Source: a bacterium
Lineage (GTDB): Bacteria > Patescibacteriota > Minisyncoccia > UBA6257 > GWB1-50-10
Length of the DNA: 32,067 nucleotides
Reading direction: 5' to 3'
NCBI GenBank assembly: GCA_021814545.1
Contig: JAKAID010000005.1
Span: 1 to 32,067, forward strand
Positions 22,191 to 27,614 of this stretch are shown piece by piece. The notes beneath the pieces were generated by a model. That model was given only the letters and a program-made list of their open reading frames with translations. It ran no database searches and was not told where the DNA came from. The number at the start of each line of letters is the position of its first letter. Position 1 is the stretch's first letter. A program made the position numbers and the translations under genes.

Positions 22191-22277
22191 AAGCGAGGCC
22201 CGATGCTCTTGGCGAGAGGGTAAGACTTGGGCGTCGCCCCGGAGACACCCTCGAGCTCAAGAGTGTCGGGCGAGCTT
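22191..22277 (+). ncRNA. Putative structured RNA or leader element upstream of rpsT
   Basis: A 13-base-pair stem joins 22199-22211 (CCCGATGCTCTTG) and 22258-22270 (CAAGAGTGTCGGG), with two adjacent G-U pairs that are allowed only if the plus strand is the RNA. Outside it AAGC/GCTT (22191-22194 with 22274-22277) can pair; inside, GAGGGT (22216-22221) pairs with ACCCTC (22247-22252). No T tract follows. It lies between the divergent ruvA and rpsT promoters, so it is either an independent RNA, a longer rpsT leader or a regulatory hairpin. I do not match it to SRP RNA, 6S or a known riboswitch. Confidence 0.45.
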
Positions 22278-22291
22278 CCCCGCATCCTTAT

Positions 22292-22320
22292 TGACTTATT
22301 CCCCCACATAGGGCATAAAT
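22292..22320 (+). promoter_or_regulatory. Promoter of rpsT
   Basis: TTGACT (22292-22297), 17 bases, CATAAA (22315-22320). The -10 ends 8 bases before the ATG, so the mRNA would be near-leaderless although AAGGA sits just before the ATG. Confidence 0.6.
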
Positions 22321-22328
22321 AAGGAACA

Positions 22329-22586
22329 ATGCCGAAAACGAAATCAGCCAAAAAAGCACTCCGCCAGACCGCACGCCGCCGCGAGGTAAACCTCGGCCGC
22401 GAGAAAAAGCTCAAGGCGACCATAAAGCAGTTCAAGAAATTGCTCACGGGCGCCGACAAGAAGGAGGCGCAGGTGTTCTTGAAGGAGGTCTTCTCGACCG
22501 TCGACAAGATGGCGAAGGTTGGCTTCATCAAGAAGGGCCACGCGAACCGCATAAAGTCCCGCCTCTCAAAGAAGCTCGCGAAGTAA
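22329..22586 (+). CDS. rpsT: 30S ribosomal protein S20 (bS20)
   Basis: This 85-residue, very basic, all-helical protein binds 16S rRNA. The pattern MPKTKSAKKALRQTARRREVNLGRE, the middle LKEVFSTVDKMAKVGFIKKGHANRIKSRLSKKL and the length are typical of bS20. It is transcribed alone, with a promoter 9 bases upstream and a terminator starting 8 bases after the stop that is shared with convergent holA. Identity very secure. Confidence 0.96.
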   Translation: MPKTKSAKKALRQTARRREVNLGREKKLKATIKQFKKLLTGADKKEAQVFLKEVFSTVDKMAKVGFIKKGHANRIKSRLSKKLAK

Positions 22587-22590
22587 CAAG

Positions 22591-22617
22591 AAAAACCGCC
22601 GAAAGGCGGTCTTTTTA
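22591..22617. terminator. Bidirectional terminator of rpsT and holA
   Basis: ACCGCC (22595-22600), GAAA tetraloop, GGCGGT (22605-22610), with AAAAA before and CTTTTT after, giving T tracts on both strands. Confidence 0.88.
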
Positions 22618-22622
22618 TTGCG

Positions 22623-23441
22623 CTACGCAAGCACGAAGTCGAGAAGCGCCTCCTCGTACTCCGCGTTGCCGCTCTTAATCGCCACATCAAGGTCCGCCAA
22701 CCGCACCGCGTCCTCACCGCTCGCCACATACGCGACGAGGTTAAAGAGCTTCGCGGGCTCCTCACCCTGGCCCAAAAGCCACTCAAGTATCATGATTTTT
22801 TTCTTCGTGTCGCCCCTCGCGAGCAGTTTGCGCGCCGCACTGAAGGCGTCAGTCCGCGCCGTCCACTGCATCGTCTCCCGCAGCTGCTCCTCAGTAACCG
22901 CCCCCTTAAACCCGCTGAGCGAAAGTTTCTCCAACTCCCGCACCCCGCGCCACACGGCTTCCGCATCGCTCCCGATAAATTTCAAAAAGTATTCCCATGC
23001 GCCCGCCTCGAGCGCGACGCCAGTTTCCTTCGCCTGTTCTTTCAAAAACGTTTCAAGCACCTTGCCGCTCAACGCCTCGAATGCAAACGCTTTTGCGGGC
23101 TTCTCAAGGAGAAAACCGAATGCCTTCCGCGGCTTCTCCCACGAGTCGGAGATGATAATGTGCGCGTGCACATCTTCGAGATGCGCCTTGAGGCACTTCA
23201 CCCACTCCTTTTCTCCCTTCTCCTCCACCTCCCCGCTCTCACGCACCAGCATGATTTTGTCCCCCGAAAACATCGACGGTTGATTTAAAAACTCGCGCGC
23301 CGCGCGCCACCCATCCGGCGTCTCTGAAAAATCGACGGTAAAAAAATCCGCGGCGGGCGTTTTGTTGCGCGCTTCCGCCAAAAGTTCTTTTGTGTATGCT
23401 CCCCTTCTGTAAGAATCCGGTCCGTAGCAGTAGCGTATCAC
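22623..23441 (-). CDS. holA: DNA polymerase III, delta subunit
   Basis: Delta opens the sliding clamp within the clamp loader. The 272-residue protein starts IRYCYGPDSYRRGAY, has the N-terminal AAA-like domain with a degenerate P loop, FLNQPSMFSGDKIMLVRESGE (the clamp-contact region), and the C-terminal collar with FLKFIGSDAEAVWRGVRELEKLSL, ARKLLARGDTKKKIMILEWLLGQ. The order and the N-L/D-A-x-x-x-x-x-E-L-E-K-L pattern are characteristic of HolA. The start is GTG at 23441, fixed by a TATAAT only 6 bases upstream, so it is leaderless. Confidence in identity is high despite the usual low conservation of this subunit. Confidence 0.9.
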   Translation of the reverse strand: MIRYCYGPDSYRRGAYTKELLAEARNKTPAADFFTVDFSETPDGWRAAREFLNQPSMFSGDKIMLVRESGEVEEKGEKEWVKCLKAHLEDVHAHIIISDSWEKPRKAFGFLLEKPAKAFAFEALSGKVLETFLKEQAKETGVALEAGAWEYFLKFIGSDAEAVWRGVRELEKLSLSGFKGAVTEEQLRETMQWTARTDAFSAARKLLARGDTKKKIMILEWLLGQGEEPAKLFNLVAYVASGEDAVRLADLDVAIKSGNAEYEEALLDFVLA

Positions 23442-23447
23442 GTAAAA

Positions 23448-23453
23448 ATTATA
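23448..23453 (-). promoter_or_regulatory. -10 element of holA (leaderless, GTG start)
   Basis: TATAAT on the minus strand ends 6 bases before GTG 23441. The -35 position (about 23470-23476) is the T tract of the upstream lipoprotein terminator. Confidence 0.65.
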
Positions 23454-23472
23454 CCTTTGCTCGTGGGGAAAT

Positions 23473-23507
23473 AAAAACCGCGCATCTCGATATTTTGAGA
23501 TGCGCGG
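23473..23507 (-). terminator. Terminator of the orphan lipoprotein gene
   Basis: On the minus strand CCGCGCATCTC, 8-base loop, GAGATGCGCGG, then TTTTTAT. An 11-base-pair perfect stem. Confidence 0.9.
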
Positions 23508-23543
23508 GAGCAGGAGACGGCCGGCAGGTGGCGGGGGGGGTTC

Positions 23544-23990
23544 CTACCGACCGCTCTGCTCGAGCTCGCTGCGGGAGACCTCCCAGACTTCCTGGGAACC
23601 GGAGTTCCCGGAAGAGTCGTTCGCGTAGAACACTCGTGAGCGAGTGCCAACCGTGGCACCCCTCATGTTCACGCCCCGGACCTGCAGCGTCATGCGCTGG
23701 TCCGAGAAGAGACCGGAAAACCGCACCATCGCGGCCGTGCCAGGCTCGAGGTTCGCGACCACCTGGCCGCACGAAGGCGTCCACTGGTCGAACTTCTTCA
23801 CCTCGCAGTGCGCGAGGATGCTCGTCATGGGGCACGCCACGATGACGGCGTTGCGCTGCGCCCCCGGCAGGTTCGTCTGCACGCGGGTCGAGTCCCGCAG
23901 CTCCTGGAGGAGGTCGAATCTGACCGCTCCACCGAAGCTGCAGCCCTGCATCACCGCCATCGCGGCGGCTGCCAACATGAGTCTCTTCAT
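23544..23990 (-). CDS. Orphan putative lipoprotein, 148 residues
   Basis: I do not recognise this protein. It begins MKRLMLAAAAMAVMQGC, a short signal peptide whose Cys17 could be a lipid-attachment site, although the lipobox (MQGC) is weak. The mature part is about 130 residues, apparently beta-rich, with two further cysteines (C53 and C62) that could form a disulfide and a third (C74), and a C-terminal Ser/Asn/Gly-rich segment. It is monocistronic with a near-consensus promoter, an AGAGGAG ribosome site 6 bases before the ATG and a strong terminator. The three lysine codons I read are all AAG. These traits differ from the leaderless genes around it, suggesting acquisition or specific regulation. 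Surface exposure is likely; function unknown. Confidence 0.7.
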   Translation of the reverse strand: MKRLMLAAAAMAVMQGCSFGGAVRFDLLQELRDSTRVQTNLPGAQRNAVIVACPMTSILAHCEVKKFDQWTPSCGQVVANLEPGTAAMVRFSGLFSDQRMTLQVRGVNMRGATVGTRSRVFYANDSSGNSGSQEVWEVSRSELEQSGR

Positions 23991-24028
23991 GGTGTTCTCC
24001 TCTGCGGAAAGGGTAAGGATCTAAAGCC

Positions 24029-24057
24029 ATTAAAGCACAAAGTACATCAAATGTCAA
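24029..24057 (-). promoter_or_regulatory. Near-consensus promoter of the lipoprotein gene
   Basis: On the minus strand TTGACA (24052-24057), 17 bases, TTTAAT (24029-24034) with a TGC extension. The leader is about 30 bases and includes AGAGGAG (23997-24003). Confidence 0.82.
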
Positions 24058-24074
24058 ATATTCATTAGTTTTGA

Positions 24075-24103
24075 TTGAGAGAAGCGAGAAACCGCGATAT
24101 ACT
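24075..24103 (+). promoter_or_regulatory. Promoter of the PilB-like gene (leaderless)
   Basis: TTGAGA (24075-24080), 17 bases, TATACT (24098-24103), ending 7 bases before ATG 24111. It is divergent from, and 18 bases away from, the lipoprotein promoter. Confidence 0.8.
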
Positions 24104-24110
24104 ATTTACA

Positions 24111-25784
24111 ATGCTTAGCAAAAAGGACCTTGATGAACAGCTGAAGAAGTCCCGGCGCCTTGCGGAAGAAAATGACGCGAAGCGGCGCGCGGAACAGCTT
24201 GGCCTCCCCTACCTCGACCTTATTTCGGTGCGGGTGCCAACAGAGATTAAAGCACTCACGCTCGTGAAAGAAGAGGATGCGCGCAAGGCGCACCTTGCTC
24301 CCCTCCAGCTCATCCGCAAAAAGCTTCTCCTTGCGGTCTTTGACCCGCGCGAAAAAGAAGCGGCGGCCATCATCGAGGAACTGAAGAAAAAATTTGAACT
24401 TGAAATACGCATCGTCTCCCTCTCCGGCCTTGAACACGGGTGGACGTACTACCGCTTCGTAATGGAAGAAGCGAAAGAGATTACCGGCAAGGTTGATATC
24501 GACGAAACGCGCTTGAGCGAGCTCCTCCAAAAAATCAAAACGCTCGACGGCCTGAAAAAAGAATTCGAGGACTTCAAGAGCCCCCTCACCTCGCAACTCC
24601 TTGAGATCGTGCTCGGCGGTTCGATGGCGCTCAAAGCGTCCGACATCCACCTTGAGGCGCTCGAAGATGCGGGTGCCGTCCGCTACCGCATCGACGGCCT
24701 CCTCCACACCGCGTTCGACAAATTTTCACCGCACCACTACAAGTCTATCGTGATGCGCATAAAACTCCTCTCGAACCTGAAGCTCAACATTACCGACGAG
24801 CCGCAGGACGGCCGCTTCACCATCGGTTTAAAAGACCGCGATATCGAAATTCGTACCTCCATTATTCCCTCGGAATTTGGTGAGACGGTCGTAATGCGCT
24901 TGTTGGACCCGCTCGCTCTGAAGGTGAACCTCGAAGACCTCGGCTGGCGCAAGGACGACCTGGTGATAGTGAAGGCGGCTATCGACCGCCCGAACGGCCT
25001 TATCTTGAACACTGGCCCCACGGGTTCGGGTAAAACCACAACGCTCTACGCGTTTTTGAAAAATGTGACGACACCGGAACTGAAGGTCATCACGGTGGAA
25101 GACCCGGTAGAGTACCACTTGGAGGGCGTGTCGCAAACGCAGGTGAATGCGGACGCGGGCTACACGTTCGCGAGCGGTCTGCGCTCCATTTTGCGCCAGG
25201 ACCCGGACATTATTCTCATCGGCGAAATTCGCGACCAGGAAACAGCGGAGATTTCACTGAACGCCGCGCTCACGGGCCACCTGGTATTCTCGACGCTCCA
25301 CACGAATGATGCGGTGGGCGCCATCCCCCGCTTCATCGACCTCGGCGCAAAGCCGAACATCTTGGCGCCCGCACTCACGCTCGTCATCGCGCAGCGCCTC
25401 GTGCGCGTGCTCTGCAAACAGTGCAAAACGCCGGTCACACAAACGCCCGCGCAAGCGGAGGTGCTTAAAAAATTCGTCGCGGGCCTTTCCGCGCGCGTTG
25501 ATAAAACTCCGTATGAGAATATGACCGTCTTTGCATCAAAGGGGTGTGATGCGTGCGGAGGCTTAGGCTACCGCGGGCGCACCTCCATCTTCGAATTGTT
25601 CGAGGTAACAGACAAAATAAAGGAGGCGATATTCCGCAATCCGTCCGAAATGGAGTTGTTCACATTGGCAAAAGAGCAGGGAATGGTTACAATGCAAGAA
25701 GATGGCATGCTGAAAGTGATACAGGGTATCACGAGTGTGGATGAAGTAGAGAGAACGACAGGAATTGTACCTTGGCTTCATTAA
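24111..25784 (+). CDS. pilB: Type IV pilus/type II secretion assembly ATPase (PilB/GspE)
   Basis: This ATPase powers pilin polymerisation at the inner membrane. The 557-residue protein has an N-terminal MshEN-like domain (about 1-140: AEQLGLPYLDLISVRVP, LLLAVFDPREKEA), the N2 domain with ASDIHLE and RYRIDG, then the RecA-like motor: Walker A GPTGSGKT (302-309), the aspartate box VEDPVEYHL, Walker B QDPDIILIGEIRD, the histidine box GHLVFSTLHTNDA, and two CxxC pairs (CKQC, CDACGG) for zinc. All catalytic residues are present. ATG 24111 is chosen over an upstream TTG because the promoter lies between them. No other pilus genes are adjacent; an unlinked pilus/competence system is implied. Family very secure; pilB versus gspE is a naming choice. 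Confidence 0.93.
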   Translation: MLSKKDLDEQLKKSRRLAEENDAKRRAEQLGLPYLDLISVRVPTEIKALTLVKEEDARKAHLAPLQLIRKKLLLAVFDPREKEAAAIIEELKKKFELEIRIVSLSGLEHGWTYYRFVMEEAKEITGKVDIDETRLSELLQKIKTLDGLKKEFEDFKSPLTSQLLEIVLGGSMALKASDIHLEALEDAGAVRYRIDGLLHTAFDKFSPHHYKSIVMRIKLLSNLKLNITDEPQDGRFTIGLKDRDIEIRTSIIPSEFGETVVMRLLDPLALKVNLEDLGWRKDDLVIVKAAIDRPNGLILNTGPTGSGKTTTLYAFLKNVTTPELKVITVEDPVEYHLEGVSQTQVNADAGYTFASGLRSILRQDPDIILIGEIRDQETAEISLNAALTGHLVFSTLHTNDAVGAIPRFIDLGAKPNILAPALTLVIAQRLVRVLCKQCKTPVTQTPAQAEVLKKFVAGLSARVDKTPYENMTVFASKGCDACGGLGYRGRTSIFELFEVTDKIKEAIFRNPSEMELFTLAKEQGMVTMQEDGMLKVIQGITSVDEVERTTGIVPWLH

Positions 25785-25887
25785 TAGGGCGGCTTCCGGA
25801 GAAATAAATGCCGTGCATTGTTTCGTCTTCGCTCGGATGAAATAGAAACAAAATGTTTCCATTTCACTCCTCGCTTGCCGAAATAAA

Positions 25888-26060
25888 AAATCCCGAGCTT
25901 AGATCTGTGGGCAGAGCGCCGATAAAGGCATTTTTAAAACCTATCTTACATTGAGCGTAAGAGAGGAACGAATTTTTCCGAGGAGTTGTTCAGCCGGAGC
26001 CAAACAATCCTGAAAATCTAAGAAAGAATCCGCATGCCCACAGGTCCAAAACCAGGATTT
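25888..26060 (+). ncRNA. Putative structured non-coding RNA, about 173 nt
   Basis: This fills most of the 350-base gap without a gene. Its ends pair: AAATCC (25888-25893) with GGATTT (26055-26060), then after a symmetrical 8x8 internal loop a 12-base-pair stem joins 25902-25913 (GATCTGTGGGCA) and 26035-26046 (TGCCCACAGGTC). The single U-G pair works only on the plus strand. Inside are at least three hairpins: GCC-GATAAA-GGC (25918-25929); CCTATCTTAC with GTAAGAGAGG (about 25940-25966, one mismatch); AGGA-g-TTGTT with AACAA-TCCT (about 25981-26011). CTTAGA (25898-25903) could alternatively pair with TCTAAG (26017-26022). AGTTTTACT follows the 3' end. I find no tmRNA, RNase P, SRP or 6S signature. 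Confidence 0.55.
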
Positions 26061-26097
26061 AGTTTTACTGCGCAAATCCTATCACACGTGGAGGAAT

Positions 26098-26125
26098 TTG
26101 TCAATACCTCCTCTTTTCCAATAAA
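26098..26125 (+). promoter_or_regulatory. Promoter of ruvB
   Basis: TTGTCA (26098-26103), 16 bases, AATAAA (26120-26125), ending 9 bases before ATG 26135. Confidence 0.55.
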
Positions 26126-26134
26126 AACCGCCGT

Positions 26135-27142
26135 ATGACGAAGCGGGACACTAATAATACACAATCAGAAGAGGAGGTCAACTTCGACCTTTCCCTCCGC
26201 CCCTCCCGCTGGGAAGACTACGTGGGGCAGGAAAAGGTGAAGACGAACCTGAAGCTCATCATCGACGCTGCAAAGGGCCGCAACGAAAGCTGCGACCATA
26301 TTCTTTTTTATGGGCCGCCCGGTCTCGGAAAAACCACGCTCGCCTACCTCATCGGCAAGCAGATGGGCGCGAACATCAAATCAACCTCCGGTCCCGCGCT
26401 CGAAAAAACAGGCGACGTTGCCGCGCTCCTCACGAACCTGGAGCCGAACGAAATACTCTTCATCGACGAAGCGCACCGCGTGAACACGATGGTCGAGGAA
26501 ATCCTCTACCCCGCGATGGAGAGCCGCAAGCTGCACCTTGTGGTCGGGAAGGGCCCTTCGGCGCGCACCTTCTCGCTCGACCTTCCGCCCTTCACCATTA
26601 TTGCCGCAACGACCAAAGCGAACCTCCTCTCCGCGCCCTTGCGTTCCCGTTTCGGCGCTACGTTCCGCCTCGACTACTATACGCCCCAGGACCTTGCGGA
26701 CATCATCGCACGCTCGGCACGGCTCTTGAATGTAAAGGTGGAACCGAAGGCGCTTGAAAAACTTGCGGAGGCTGCCCGCTTCACGCCGCGTACCGCAAAT
26801 CGCTTACTGAAACGCGCGCGCGACTATGCGCAGGTGTATTTAGGAAATACTATCAACGAAGAGGCGGTCGCAAAAACGCTCGCGCTTATGGAAATCGACT
26901 CGCTCGGGCTCGATAGCACGGACCGCGAGCTCCTCCGCGCTATTATCGACAAGTTCAACGGCGGCCCGGTCGGATTAAAATCACTCGGTGCAGCGCTGAA
27001 TGAGGAACCCGGCACCATCGAAGACGTGTACGAGCCCTTCCTTATGAAACTCGGCCTCCTCCAGCGCACGCCCGCTGGCCGCGTAGCGACCGCGCTCGCC
27101 TACGAAGCGCTGGGACTTGCGAAAAAAGAGGGGCTTCTCTGA
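26135..27142 (+). CDS. ruvB: Holliday junction branch migration helicase RuvB
   Basis: RuvB is the hexameric motor that drives branch migration on RuvA-bound junctions. The 335-residue protein has LRPSRWEDYVGQEKVKTNL, Walker A YGPPGLGKTTLA (about 58-69), STSGPALEKTGDVAALLTNL, Walker B ILFIDEAHR, sensor IAATTKANLLSAPLRSRFG and the C-terminal winged helix (about 255-335) with GGPVGLKSLGAALNEEPGTIEDVYEPFLMKLGLLQRTPAGR. In most RuvB the Walker B reads DEIHR; here DEAHR. It starts a plus-strand run ruvB-tsaE-polA-kinase-yebC-ruvC, with tsaE 3 bases after its stop. Identity very secure. Confidence 0.97.
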   Translation: MTKRDTNNTQSEEEVNFDLSLRPSRWEDYVGQEKVKTNLKLIIDAAKGRNESCDHILFYGPPGLGKTTLAYLIGKQMGANIKSTSGPALEKTGDVAALLTNLEPNEILFIDEAHRVNTMVEEILYPAMESRKLHLVVGKGPSARTFSLDLPPFTIIAATTKANLLSAPLRSRFGATFRLDYYTPQDLADIIARSARLLNVKVEPKALEKLAEAARFTPRTANRLLKRARDYAQVYLGNTINEEAVAKTLALMEIDSLGLDSTDRELLRAIIDKFNGGPVGLKSLGAALNEEPGTIEDVYEPFLMKLGLLQRTPAGRVATALAYEALGLAKKEGLL

Positions 27143-27145
27143 CCC

Positions 27146-27598
27146 ATGCCCGTAATAAAGAGCACATCGGCAGCGGAAACGAAAGAATTTGCCGCGAAAC
27201 TCGCCGCGAAACTCGCGCGCACGCCGCTCGGCAAACATGCGCGGGTGGTAACTCTTGTCGGCGACCTTGGTGCCGGCAAAACCACCTTTATCCAGGGCTT
27301 TGCCCGTGCGCTCGGCGTAAAAAGCCGCCTCACGAGCCCTACGTTCGTTATTATGAAGCGCTATGGGTTGAAAGGCGCGCGCTATAAAAACCTCTACCAC
27401 ATCGATGCCTACCGCGTGAGCTCGATGAAAGAGCTTGGCCCCCTCCGCATCGAAAAAGCGCTTACAGACCCGGAGAACATTTTTCTTATCGAGTGGGCAA
27501 ATAACCTCACCGGGGCGCGCTTTAAAAACCCCGTGCGCCTTGCCTTCCGCCACGGAAAGAAAGAACACGCGCGCACCATTTCAGTGCGCGGTATTTAG
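27146..27598 (+). CDS. tsaE: tRNA threonylcarbamoyladenosine biosynthesis ATPase TsaE
   Basis: TsaE is the ATPase that cycles the TsaBD complex making t6A37 in ANN-decoding tRNAs. The 150-residue protein has the P loop TLVGDLGAGKTTFIQGFARALG (about 36-57), TSPTFVIMKRY, LYHIDAYRV (the switch-like HxDxYR motif) and the C-terminal IEWANNL (the W/E pair near residue 115). The lysine/alanine-rich N-terminus is typical. It starts 3 bases after the ruvB stop with no Shine-Dalgarno, so translation is probably coupled. Partner genes tsaB and tsaD are not in the window. Identity very secure. Confidence 0.95.
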   Translation: MPVIKSTSAAETKEFAAKLAAKLARTPLGKHARVVTLVGDLGAGKTTFIQGFARALGVKSRLTSPTFVIMKRYGLKGARYKNLYHIDAYRVSSMKELGPLRIEKALTDPENIFLIEWANNLTGARFKNPVRLAFRHGKKEHARTISVRGI

Positions 27599-27601
27599 GG
27601 G

Positions 27602-27607
27602 TAAAAT
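27602..27607 (+). promoter_or_regulatory. -10 element of polA (leaderless)
   Basis: TAAAAT ends 7 bases before ATG 27615, just after the tsaE stop. Confidence 0.5.
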
Positions 27608-27614
27608 AAGAGCG

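Larger units (their letters stand above)
25785..26134. other. Gene-free gap between pilB and ruvB
   Basis: No credible coding frame lies here on either strand. The central part holds the putative RNA at 25888-26060; the first 100 bases show only a weak TTTCATTTCTATT-like hairpin (GATGAAATAGAAAC and GTTTCCATTTC); the last 40 bases contain the ruvB promoter. Confidence 0.6.

Noticed and set aside
25888-26060. Identification of the gap RNA as 6S, RNase P or SRP RNA
   Set aside because: No GAAAGUC/ACAGAAA (RNase P), no GGAA-loop SRP domain, and a multi-hairpin core unlike the single long bubble-stem of 6S.
27435-27614. Upstream extension of polA by 60 codons
   Set aside because: It overlaps tsaE in another frame; MKTLLLIDAHAL at 27615 is the canonical PolA N-terminus.
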